From Eutypa lata (taxonomy: Eukaryota; Ascomycota; Sordariomycetes; Xylariales; Diatrypaceae), in the NCBI GenBank assembly GCA_022661535.1, contig JAKULF010000006.1, positions 2,165,001 through 2,229,000 on the forward strand: DNA of 64,000 nt, written 5' to 3'. Shown piece by piece: positions 38,948 to 49,464 of the stretch (the first letter of the stretch is position 1; every line of letters starts with the position of its first letter). The position numbers and the translations under genes were made by a program. The notes under the pieces are model-generated. The model was not told the DNA's origin. It saw nothing but the letters and a program-made list of their open reading frames with translations, and made no database searches.

Positions 38948-40752
38948 TTATTCCCCAAGATCGGCCAACTCCCGCTCCTTAGCTGCAAGCATCTCGCGCA
39001 TTCGAGCAGCCTCTCGCTGGAGCGCTGCTCGTCGTTCGGCTTTCGTTTGTTCGCTCTCGGAGGGTGACTCCCGGCCAAACATGCTAGGCAACGTATTTGC
39101 TGCCCCTGGATGCCTTCCTGGGCTCTGTGCCGAAGCGGAAGAAGCTGGTGAGCCTCTGAAGTGAGACATGTCGGACATATTATCGGCTGTATTGAAGTTG
39201 GAACTCGAATCCGCCGCTGGATTAAGAATTGATTTGATGGAAGACAGCCGTTTCGTACTGTCATTAGATTCGTTCAATTGTAGCTCTTGATCAGTCGTCG
39301 AAAATGATCTTTTCCTCGACCTTGTTGGGGATAGAAACGAGGCGGGTGATATCGATGACTGTCTATCACTCATCACAGAAATCGACGTCAGAGGAGCCAA
39401 CCGGTTATCGTCCGTCAGCGAATTCCGCATATCTAGAGGTTGATAATTGTGGGAGGTGTGATACGCCGTTAAATCTGTCGGTTGTAATGGCGTTGAACTC
39501 TGACTAGAACGAATAGGTTCCGGAAGTAGGGTCGAGAGATGTTCGGTATGTCGTCGGAAACCCAAATTGATTGATCCATCATCATTCATACTGCCTCGCT
39601 CCACCTCGGACTCGGCATATTGACTTTGTTGATCTGGTGAGTCAATCATCATCGCGTCGTCTGTTTCAAGCCCCTGGTTTGCTGGGATCACTCGTTTCCT
39701 CCGCTTGATGACGGATTTCTTCATGGTGACAGGGCGATGAACTCCATGGAGCTTATAGTATAATCCTATAACGTTTGTTAGTGGCAGAAATATGGCAGAC
39801 TATTGAGATTCCATACCACAGGCATTGCAAATGGTATGTCCAGCCTCATCGCGGCGCCATAATGGAGTGATCGTAGTTCCACAATTTTGACAGGCTATCA
39901 CCACTGTCGTACTCTGCCCCTGGGCTTCACTACCCCCTTGATTTTGTAACACATTGACATCAATGGGTAACGGCTCATCTTCTGCAATGCTTTCCTTGGG
40001 CTTCTTAGCCGAACCACTTTGACCTTGGAGTTGAGCACTCTTGGCCACGCGATTGTTATATGCAGGGCAGCCACTGCATCCTTCAGCTCCACCTGTTCCG
40101 TTACATCGACCTCCGCCGGGACAAGACCCGGTAGGCATCTGGTCAGCCGCGACATAGGTGGCGCCTGGAACATTTGTCGTCGAAACAGATTGAGAGCACG
40201 GCCTAGGGGAGGTCGCTTCCGGGGTTTTCCTCGGGGTGGTAGATACTAGCGATGGCGGCCGTTTCAAATTGGTCGGGCGGGACGAGTTCCGCGCTTTCAG
40301 GTATAGCCCGCAAGCATTGCATATAGTAGAGCCTTGTGGTGACCGTCTCCAAAGCGGCGTTTGAGTGGTGCCACAATTACTAGATACTTGGTTAGAGACC
40401 AATTATAAAAGAATGGCGAGAGTGTTTACCTGCACACTTGGCCAGCCTGGGTCGCTTTCGTTGAACCCGAAGGCCCTCGTGACATGGAATCTAACGGGGA
40501 TGGGCTATGAGATGCAACTCGATCAGATCCGTGTATGGACGGACTGGGGACATCTGATATTTCGCTGGGACTTGGAGCAACGGGACTCCTCGATTCAACG
40601 GAAGAGGGATAATGAACGGTCACGGGTGCCTGCGGTTCGCTAATCTCCTTGGGTGCAATAGGCCGTGACGGAAGTGCTGTCCGTGACGACCCCGCCTCTC
40701 CCTTGGATAATTTTGCATGCGTATTATGATGGGGGGACTCCATCATTGCCAT
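38948..40752 (-). CDS. sreA: SreA-type GATA repressor of iron uptake and siderophore genes
   Basis: A two-finger GATA factor that represses siderophore and reductive iron uptake when iron is sufficient (SreA, SRE, Urbs1, Fep1). Model: complement(join(38948..39765, 39817..40379, 40430..40752)), 567 aa. Both introns are about 50 bp and each interrupts a zinc finger, as is typical. Finger 1 is C107-x2-C110-x17-C128-x2-C131 ([17 protein letters not shown]). Finger 2 starts at C271-x2-C274 ([17 protein letters not shown]) and runs into [16 protein letters not shown] after the splice. Between them is the diagnostic cysteine-rich iron-sensing region, C194, C200, C208 and C211 ([19 protein letters not shown]). 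The C-terminus ends in a charged coiled coil (about 533-567), conserved in this family. A 10-bp match to the family's binding site lies about 950 bp upstream (41698-41707), which suggests self-regulation. The N-terminal start is the least certain part. Confidence 0.94.
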
Positions 40753-43700
40753 CCTCCGCCAGCTTGTCCACAGAGAAGTTCGCTATAGCGTTAGGTTGAT
40801 GTCTCCACGGTATGGGAAAGTTGACTCTTAGTTATGATATTGAAATATAATGTATCTTATATTGCTTCTGTTGCTGGAGGAAAATCAAACAGCGATAACT
40901 CTGAGGGTTGTCAAAATGTCGGACATTCAAGACTGTTCAAGCTGGATCGATGCCACCACACCAGGGCTAGATAGACATCCAAACAGTCAGAAGCAGCCAG
41001 TAGTAAAAATTTCTAGTATGAGAATGCAGCGACGGTGGTTGACTGGGCGGTGGATCATCAACCAGGGACAATAGCGGCTAGTTGTGTCGTACAAGCAAAT
41101 AACCTATGTAAGATGCCACAAGTCTAAATGTGAGAAATTGCTACAACCCACTTATGGGAATGTTGAGTAAGTGTAGGTCATAGAGGGGGAGACCAAGGCG
41201 CCGAACGAGGGCAAACATGGGTAAGGGCACAGCCGGCTAGCAGTATGTCATGGGGATCCGGGATGGCGAACGTCTGGGGTCTTGTCTGGCCGGTTCAGAT
41301 CCGATTGATTAGTGGATGATCGTGGAGACAACTAAAACCGTCGATTGTACTTGGTACACAAACGTAAAATGCCGGAATTAAACGACCAACGGAGTGGAAG
41401 GACGTAGATATGATCCTAGAAGAACTTGATTGTTGGTGGCCCAGGGAGAAATAGATCGCGAGACTATGGCTTATGGTTTTACTGCTTATGCTATTCCTGC
41501 CTTGTGATAGAGGATGTAATTCTGCATGTACCACTACCTATGCGGTGTGAAAGATCTATGGGAGGAAAGTCAGCTCCGCCACTTTGGGGTACCTCGTTCG
41601 ATGTTGAGAAGTAATGGTGGGACGGGTCGCACAAGGCCAGTGTACGTATGTGTGTGTATGTGTGTGTGCCCACTGATGAAGACAAGATGGAGGGGGATTA
41701 TCAGATTCGAGGCCAAGAATCTTATGAAACGGGGATCGGGAGAAGGCGATAGACAAACCGAGAAGACCGTAGTCAGGAAGCTGGTATCCACGAAAAAGAA
41801 AGGCCAGAAGGTGATAGACTCGGGTCGGTAAAGGAACATCGACGGACATAAGCCCGCACCACTACATACGTACAAGCAGACAAGGGAGAAGGTCTTGTCA
41901 CGAGTTCAGACTAACTACATAGATGGTTCGCTTCATGTGGGGAGATGTCTACGCCTGGTGCAGCCTGGCGTATGTCTGGGGCCAAGGGAACGGGGTCCCG
42001 GCGTCGGCGAATCGGCTAAGAAGACTCTGATTATAATTCCATATCAGATGATTGGTCACTAGGTCAAATCGAAGACGACGCTACCGGACCTTAACGTGCT
42101 AACATCATGTAATAAAAGACAGGGGGGGATGGTCACTCCTGACATCAATTGATCATTAGCCATGTATGGCAGTAGTTATGGGTATGTTCCTTCAGCGATA
42201 ACGCATGGGGACCGTATCAATCTTCATCGTACCTTGCTACACCATGATTGTTACCTCTTATTTTTTGGGGGGGTAGGACAGCATGAGATCTCAGACACCT
42301 GAATCAGCATACGATTTAAGAAACAAACATGTATAGTCGTTAAGTGCTTTCACCTTGAAAACAAGTAATATCCAGCCGAAACCGGTAACCTAACCCAGTC
42401 GAACATTGTTAATATAGTAATATTAATACCATTTACTTCTTGCGAGTAGGCAATTTTGTCGATCTTAGGTATTACGTTGTTGATCCTAGAGATAAGCCGC
42501 TCCGACTATAGGGTTTCGGCTAGGACGCAGGACTTGTCTCTTGGTGAAACTATCTATAATAATGCATTGTATAGTAACTATTGTCTACTACAATATCCTA
42601 AGTCAAGACGAGAGATGTCGGTGAACCACCCAATTACTATGTATAGATCAAAAGAAGGGAGTTGATTGCTTAAAAAGTTTTATCTAAACATCTAGATTGA
42701 TGCCCAAACCCCCTCCCTGAGGAGAAGAAGAAGAGAGTCACGAGTATGGTATCATGCAGATTCAACGAGACATGGTGTAAGATGAAAATGATGTGTAATT
42801 CGGTACATACGTCAGGATTTTCCAGTACCTGCTACATTCAATGGTACGGCAGGTATTTTACGCCAAGCGATTTTATCTAGCCATCATCTTGCATTCGCGT
42901 GCCTGGCAACCTTAACCACATGTAGGCAAGAGTCCATCGCCCCTCCCAGATAAGATCACCGAGACCAATCATATTCGGGCACTTGTCCTACTGCCTAGTC
43001 GCCTGGTCGCTTAGCTGACATAGGGTTTTGGGTTTTGGACCCTCAGCCGTAATGATAAGGAGGAGGGAAACAGGAGTTGAGTAGGATAACTGCAAGGATG
43101 AACAAGATTAGAATGCACTGCCTATAACTATCGGTTTTTCATCTCACGATAGCTCGTTCGTTACCGAACTCGGAGATATGGGCTGTTCCTTGATCTTGCT
43201 AACTAACGCATAGTCATTTTTATCTGGGTCGTCAGTGAAATCGTGAAAAACGAATGACAATCACGTCAGTGATGATTGGCCGCTCGGAATTATATTGACT
43301 AATCTTTAGGAGCGCTGGCTGGCCGAGGTAGCATTTGGGGCGGACGCTAACTAGATGCCTTAGCCTAAGGAACGGTGTTTCCTTCTATGGGGCCGTTATT
43401 AGTCAGTAAGCTGGATGATGCATTGCATCGTCGATCAATATACTTCGATGCAACTTCAACACGTCAGCGCACCAATGCATGTGTAGTAGGAAAATTATTT
43501 CTTGTCCATCATACTGCACAGGTCCAATTATGGCTGATGATTTCTTTGAGTTTACTACAGAAAAACAATATTGACCATAAAAGCAGTGTAGCTCAATTAA
43601 ATGTTATGCGATCCGCCTACAAGGCCATTGGCAGTTGGTATCCGTCCTCCCTATAACTCCTATTCTTCCATCAGACACTATATTGACATCACCACTGAAA

Positions 43701-43834
43701 ACTTCCAAGCAACTATAATTCTGCTGTTGCAAATCCACCCCCGGGCATTCCATATGTAGTTTACCATGCTTCAACGTTACATTCAAACAAGAGAATCGCC
43801 CACCTCCGTTCGCTCCCCCCCTATTTGCATCCAC
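40753..43834. other. 3.1-kb region upstream of sreA, no gene recognised
   Basis: The largest gene-free stretch in the window. All frames are broken and no spliced gene could be assembled by eye. It contains a TG-rich patch near 41646-41668, AT-rich DNA from 42290 to 42450, and an SreA-type site at 41698-41707. It probably includes the sreA promoter and perhaps a long 5' leader. A non-coding RNA cannot be excluded. Confidence 0.45.
41698..41707 (-). promoter_or_regulatory. Candidate SreA/Sre1 binding site (AATCTGATAA)
   Basis: The minus strand reads AATCTGATAA, an exact match to the 10-bp consensus (G/A)ATC(T/A)GATAA known for SreA/Sre1-type iron repressors. It sits about 950 bp upstream of the sreA start codon. 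Its function as an autoregulatory site is inference. Confidence 0.4.
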
Positions 43835-45001
43835 TCAGACATCAGGATCACTTGACGGAGTATCAGGGACAGGGTTCAAGTTCATTGCCGTAGCTGTCTT
43901 CTTTAGGATGTCTCGTGCCCAACAAATAGTCAGCATGATGGCCAAGGCGTTCCATTGGTGCTGATTCTTCTCTCCCATGTTTAGCTGAGTAGGGATGTGT
44001 TCTACTGCGTCCAAGTCCCCAGCGTTCATTGTGGCAATAAAGAGGATATGCTTGTAAATGACAAGTCCAAAAATGACAGGCGGATCTGGTTTGGAGTCCT
44101 CGTCGGGGAATCCAGGCAGATTATCCATTGTGTCGGTCCACTCGTCGGCCATTTGATTCAGCCTGTCAGTGATGGCTAATCGCATTTGGGCTTGACTTGC
44201 CATCGTCGTCACGTCTATAATCTCGAGGTTGGGTGGCAGCTGTTTACCGTACACATCTAGGGCTCCGTCTTTGGCGGCCCAAATTATTGCTTCGTTCAAG
44301 GTCTTCCTGAGCTGTTTTGCAATGTCGCCGATCACGAGCCTCTCGTCATTTTGCCGATCAGCAGGTAATTTGATACTGTTCTGGAGAACCTCCACCTGCT
44401 TATCTCGTAGATCAGAGATACGCCCATGTACGCCGATGAGTCTGCGAAGAGCCTGCACACCTATAAAACGTTAGTAAGATAATGGAGGGTGATGGGATAA
44501 ACCAACATACCTCGGAATTCAAGGCTGTCTGTATGAGCATAAATCCTTGGGCGCGTGGCTGTGTTTTTTGTCTTGGTGTAGAACAAGCCTTCTGGCAGGG
44601 GGATTCCTTTGAGGGACATCCTCCAAGTTGATGGCATCAGGCTATACTCATTTCGCGCATTGAGAATGACATTGAGAGCAACCTGGTCTTCATGCCAGAA
44701 ATCGGCTGGGTCGTGACCTTCATCGGTTGATACGCTAGGAGTTGGGCTGGGACTCGGATCATACTCCCGCGCCCTGACTACTCTGTCATTTTCGATCCGT
44801 CTCTGTTCAGCCTCATATTCACGGCTTAAACTTTCTTGTATAAGATTGTCTGTACGGGTCCATAGGTCCTGATGAGCAAAGTTGTATGGCGGAAAGAGAG
44901 GACCATTTCTTGGTTGGGTTACGGGTGGACGGGATGGACCAGGCTGACCAGTCTGGGGATTAGTTGAGGCTGTATTACCAGTTCCGCCGGTGCCGGTGCC
45001 G

Positions 45002-45058
<57 letters not shown>

Positions 45059-45288
45059 TTGGGTGTTGGTGCTGGTGCTGGTGTTGGTGTTGGTGTTGGT
45101 GCTGGTGCTGGTGTTGGTGTTGGTCCTGGCGCTGGTGTTGGGGCTGGCGCTCGAGTTGGGGCTGGCGCTGGACGACCTTGGAAATTGAGGGTTGATGCCC
45201 CTGGTTTCGGCCTTGGTTCCACAGGTGTCTTAAGTATAGAGAAAGAATCACCAAATAGATTGGAACCTTTATCAGACACTCCAGCCAT
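43835..45288 (-). CDS. Unrecognised protein with Pro-Thr/Gly-Thr repeat linker
   Basis: Model: complement(join(43835..44460, 44511..45288)), 467 aa, with a 50-bp intron (GTATGT..TTATAG) completing a Gly codon. The first ATG in frame is at 45288. After a short N-terminal segment come Pro-Ala-Pro-Thr repeats, followed by an almost pure Gly-Thr dipeptide run of about 13 units. The second part (about residues 165-467) looks globular and mostly helical, with KGIPLPEGLFY before the intron and EAIIWAAKDGALDVYGKQLPP after it. No signal peptide or clear membrane segment is seen. I do not recognise any family, so it may be lineage-specific. The repeat DNA is a hexanucleotide array likely to vary in length between strains. 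The frame stays open for 76 codons beyond the TGA stop, noted separately. Confidence 0.65.
44985..45175. repeat. Coding hexanucleotide repeat array
   Basis: On the plus strand GGTGCC and then GTGCCT units (about 44988-45057) pass into GGTGTT/GGTGCT units (about 45062-45175). On the coding (minus) strand these encode Gly-Thr and Pro-Thr/Pro-Ala dipeptides of the unrecognised protein. Unit length is a multiple of three, so copy-number change would keep the frame. Confidence 0.85.
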
Positions 45289-46756
45289 ATTTGGTGTTAC
45301 ACTCTGGTAGGTCCAGAGTGAACGGTTGCAAGACTTAGTGGCTTGGTCAGAAGATGCAATGACGGCAATAGTGATGAGATGTATCGCATCAATATATTCC
45401 AAATGGGGACGGGAAACGTGAAATATCTTTGAATTGGAGTTAGATACGAGCAGTCGTGGTGAGGAGTTCAATTGGGTGGTATGTAGAAATCTTTGAAGTG
45501 TTACTTGTTTCTTTGGCGCACGGAAGCGGACAAGAAGCAGGTGAATGGCTTTATTTTATTGTTCTCCCGGTTCTCGGATAAGTTCCTTCCATTGTTCACA
45601 GGTTCTGATTTGACAATAACGATAGGTCGAAGCTGCCTCTTGAAACTACATAGGTAGATTTAACAGGTAGGTGCACGCCGGTTGCGGTTAATGCATCAAT
45701 ACTCTATATATTGAATTGTCCAAGTACTTGACGTATTTGTATGTATGTGTTCAAATGTTGTGTGTCTACAGGTTATGTATGTACATAAATGTGAAGGTCA
45801 TGTGTTGCCTACTTACTACCTACCTGATTGTGACTTACTGCCTAACGTGCTGACCTGTGGCCGTTACATTCAAATGCAATTATTACTTCACCTTCATCGC
45901 AACCTTGAGATGTGGTAGCACTACATGTTAAAGGAGTCGTGCTGTCCCCTCTTTTCTTCAAGTGCTGGAAGTCCCAGATGTCCTTATCTGATTAGAATTA
46001 TAGCATTTAGAGGCTAGTATGTAGGCACAATCATACAAGGTATGTATGTACATATTTACGTTGTAATATTGATTGGCCTGGAGGTGTACCAAAGTCAAGT
46101 ACACCTGAAATATTTATTAGATTAATTGCAGTTGCCGATTAAATGGTCATGATTGCTTGCTTGCTCTCCGGGGATTTCATTGCTGCCATTCCATTCTCAA
46201 ATACAGCCTTTAAGTATCAAGTACCTACAATGTATGTCTTCAACGTCACAGCCCTGGAGGTGCAAAGGAAAAAGTGGCACCGCGATCTAGTCAAGGTCCT
46301 CTTTTCTTTTTTTCCTCCTGCGCAACCGCGTCGTCGCGCCCAACGTTGCAGTCCAACTCATTACATACCTACCTCACTACCTACATACCTGCCTACGTAA
46401 TATTCTAAACTTCAGTCCATTCTTGTGTATCACAACACACCTTATGTACGTAGGTAGCTCTGTGAAAGCTATTTCATCTCTGCCTAATATACAATACTTG
46501 CCTGCACTAGCAAATACGTACATTCTGACCACTGTACATAATTTACGTCGCTATCATCACTTTTCCCTCCACGACAGCCTTACCTAGATATATACTTAGG
46601 GTACTAAATACTCAAGTACCGACGACCGATATCCCATATTACCACCAGTACTCAAACGACTACTTCCATCACCTTTGCAGCTCTGCTGCTCGAAGTTACC
46701 CTCCTTCTAGGTTATGCTACTCTAACTTTTAAAGCTATCTTAGATTCTATACTATT
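45289..46756. other. Divergent intergenic region with ACCTAC repeats
   Basis: About 1.5 kb between divergent start codons. Many ACCTA/TAGGT words occur, for example at 45649-45672, 45820-45826 and 46362-46398. An SreA-type 10-mer lies at 45984-45993. No gene is supported. Confidence 0.45.
45984..45993 (-). promoter_or_regulatory. Candidate SreA/Sre1 binding site (AATCAGATAA)
   Basis: The minus strand reads AATCAGATAA, matching (G/A)ATC(T/A)GATAA. It lies about 700 bp upstream of the unrecognised gene at 45288 and about 770 bp upstream of the Acinus-like gene. With about 0.5 matches expected by chance in the window, this one alone is weak evidence. Confidence 0.25.
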
Positions 46757-48622
46757 ATGGCCACAGACTATAATAAGCTAAAGGTCGTCGACCTTAAGGC
46801 GGAGTTGAAGAATCGAGGCTTGCCTCAGAACGGTCTCAAGGCTGAATTGGTTGCCCGTCTGGAAGCTGCAGAAACGGAGGCTGCAGAGGCCGCAGAGGCC
46901 GCCGAAGCTGCCGAAGCCGTACAGGCTGACAATACCGAACCTATATCGCCAGAAGAGCCGGCAGAAGGAACTGCTGAAGAGCTAACAACTCAAGACGTAA
47001 GTGACGATGTAAAGCAATCAGAAGATACGCCTGGTGCTGTGGGGCCAGCTACCTCAAACGAGTCTGTCCAAGACCAACTTCCTGACCCTCCTACTACACA
47101 AGACCCTCCTACGACGACTGCTACCGATGCCCAAGGTCAACCCTCTGAGGTTACGCCTGAACCTCCGGCAGAGGTTGCTCGGGATTCGCAAAAGCGAAAA
47201 AGAAGATCTGGAAGTCCACAACCAACCGCCGAAGATGTTGCCCGAAAGCGAGCGAGACAAGATGGCCAAGGGGGCCCGGAGATTGAGCCTGAGGCTTCGT
47301 CCCATTCACTTCAAGATTCAGATGTCGATATGGAGGGTGTGAGAGGTGAGCCTTCTGCCGTACAAGACATCAAAGAAAACAGCGGGGAGAGACTTGTCCA
47401 GGAAGCTTCCGGTGAGGATATTCGTGCCACGGAAACTTCAACCGATGGAAAAGACGAGAACCGCTCAGAAACTTCAAGGACCATGACGCCTATGAATACT
47501 GGAGAGGACTTCACTGCTTCAAACGAAATTCTCCCCGACCAGAAAACCAACGTCAGCCTCCATTCTGAAATGGATCGTGATGTTGAGCCTGCCATTCACC
47601 CTGCGACTTGTGCGTTGTACATCAAGAATTTTATGCGACCTCTTCGTCCGCAAGCAGTCCAGGACCACCTACTAGGCTTGACCACGCCATCGAGTATCAC
47701 CCCCGATGAAAGTACCATTGCCGACTTCTACCTTGACACAATCCGGACGCACGCTTTCATTGTTTTCAATTCGATCTCAGCAGCTTCTCGGGTCAGAACA
47801 GCTCTTCACGACCGCATCTGGCCCGACGAGACTAATCGAAAGCCCCTGTGGGTTGACTTCATGCCTCCGGAGCGCTTCACAGATTGGGTTGATATGGAAC
47901 AGGGATCAGGCAGCGGCCGCGGCTCTACCAATCGGTATGAAGTCATCTACGAGAACGACGATGACGGCAATGTGATAGCTAGACTTGACGAGGCTGGCGC
48001 AGCCCCGCCTGTCACCAAACAGCCACCGTCACAGCCACCCCAGCCTGAGCGCAAAATGTCGATCCCCACTGGGCCCTCACGGCAATTCGCTGGGATAGAG
48101 GGCGCGCCCTTAGGCCCACGGGGCTTTCAGCAAGGGGGACGCGCGCCTCAGGTGCATCCTAGTAGACTGGAGAGACTGAGTCAACATTCACTAACCACAC
48201 GCGCCTACCCTCCTATCTCTTACAAGCCCGTCTCAGAAGAGCTAGCCGACCGACGCATTTCTGCACTCACGGCAGCTAAGACCCGGGATTATGACCGAGA
48301 CTTTGGTAAAGACTACAAGCGCTACTACTTCGAGAACGGTGACTACCTAGTCGACCGTGGCCCTGAGATCTTTTTAGGTATCCGACCCCCTCACCGCGAG
48401 CGCGAGCGAAGAGTGGACCAGACGGGCGAACGTCGAGGCGGTCGTGATCGTCGTGATAGAGGACCTCCTCGTCCTCGCGGCGGCGGCGGCGGCGGCGGTG
48501 GTGGCCGTGGCCGTGGCCCACCGTTATATCATGGCGTACCCAGAGGTGGCGATCGATTCCGCCCGCAAGATTCAGGCTCGAGGTATGGAGACGAGCGCTA
48601 TAGAGGTGGCGACCGCTACTAA
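46757..48622 (+). CDS. SAP-domain, Acinus-like nuclear RNA-processing protein
   Basis: A single-exon gene of 621 aa starting at the first in-frame ATG. Residues about 5-40 form a SAP DNA/RNA-binding motif (KLKVVDLKAELKNRGLPQNG), followed by an Ala-Glu repeat. Residues about 50-270 are acidic and disordered, with a basic nuclear-signal-like KRKRRSG near 150. About 275-370 is an RRM-like fold of the Acinus type (CALYIKNFMRPL... AFIVFNSISAASRVR ... KPLWVDFMPPE). The C-terminus has the conserved RISALTAAKTRDYDRD segment and an Arg/Gly-rich tail. Acinus acts with RNPS1 and SAP18 in the ASAP complex at the exon junction complex. Fungal homologues with this layout are known mostly from sequence. The assignment is by domain order. 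The Gly-run DNA (about 48477-48500) is a GGC repeat. Confidence 0.8.
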   Translation: MATDYNKLKVVDLKAELKNRGLPQNGLKAELVARLEAAETEAAEAAEAAEAAEAVQADNTEPISPEEPAEGTAEELTTQDVSDDVKQSEDTPGAVGPATSNESVQDQLPDPPTTQDPPTTTATDAQGQPSEVTPEPPAEVARDSQKRKRRSGSPQPTAEDVARKRARQDGQGGPEIEPEASSHSLQDSDVDMEGVRGEPSAVQDIKENSGERLVQEASGEDIRATETSTDGKDENRSETSRTMTPMNTGEDFTASNEILPDQKTNVSLHSEMDRDVEPAIHPATCALYIKNFMRPLRPQAVQDHLLGLTTPSSITPDESTIADFYLDTIRTHAFIVFNSISAASRVRTALHDRIWPDETNRKPLWVDFMPPERFTDWVDMEQGSGSGRGSTNRYEVIYENDDDGNVIARLDEAGAAPPVTKQPPSQPPQPERKMSIPTGPSRQFAGIEGAPLGPRGFQQGGRAPQVHPSRLERLSQHSLTTRAYPPISYKPVSEELADRRISALTAAKTRDYDRDFGKDYKRYYFENGDYLVDRGPEIFLGIRPPHRERERRVDQTGERRGGRDRRDRGPPRPRGGGGGGGGGRGRGPPLYHGVPRGGDRFRPQDSGSRYGDERYRGGDRY

Positions 48623-49464
48623 ATGAGACGCGCGAGGAGAAAAGTAGGCAGGACTTTGCATGATATCCGTATGTTTCTATGGAAAAGTGCATTTACGGGA
48701 GCAATTTGCTTTCATCCCGCATTCGAGTGCGGAATATCTACATAGATTAGCTAAGAAGGCAGCTCAGCTGGTCAATCGTGTACTGAAAAAGGTAGAACAG
48801 TCTAGGGAAGCTCTCGTAGGCCAAATAGAAGTCCTAATAATGTATATTATAGCTAGACCTAATTATCCCACATTCTCCGTGAAAGCCGGGGCACTCCTAT
48901 GGTGGTTCCTACATGCAAGCAAGTTTCCCCGAAGAGCTTGGTCTTATTCCACTAGTTGGGGGGTTTGCTGGAATCTGTCCTAGCTACTTCCTGCCCAGTT
49001 ACCAATTGATGACTCTGTCTGAATAGGCTGTGTTGAATGTTTGTGCTACAGAGGGGTTTTATTCATATATCATAAGAATTTACCCCTGCACAAGACAACC
49101 AAGTCAGCATAGAGCGGCAATGGTAAAGAGCTAGTGTATTACCTAGGGACTCATCTCCTAACTGTATACAGAGTACCTAGACAGACACGCATTTTCATCC
49201 ATCCATTCACTACCGGTAACTACAACTACCCCCCCTATCCACCTCCAGCACCAAACACCGCATACAATATCGGGCCGAAACCATCAAGCTTCCATCTACA
49301 TACCTACGTTGGTTAACCCATTATCCATCCCCCACTTAGCGGGAGCGATGGCTCGGAAAGTCAGCTCCCCGTAGGTAGTTAGTTAGGTAATCGGTCTTCC
49401 CTTTCCCATCCATCCATCACTGCGTCCCAACCATATTCTGCAAATCAGACCAGCCGTCGTCGCC
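48623..49464. other. Convergent 3' regions of the Acinus-like and LPMO genes
   Basis: About 840 bp. It includes GTAGGTAGTTAGTTAGGTAA (49371-49390) and CATCCATCCAT-type repeats. No coding frame is supported. Confidence 0.45.

Noticed and set aside
41646..41668. TG-rich patch and nearby open frames (about 41526-41875) as a possible small gene
   Set aside because: Frames on both strands overlap a simple repeat, lack recognisable motifs and have no supported splice structure.
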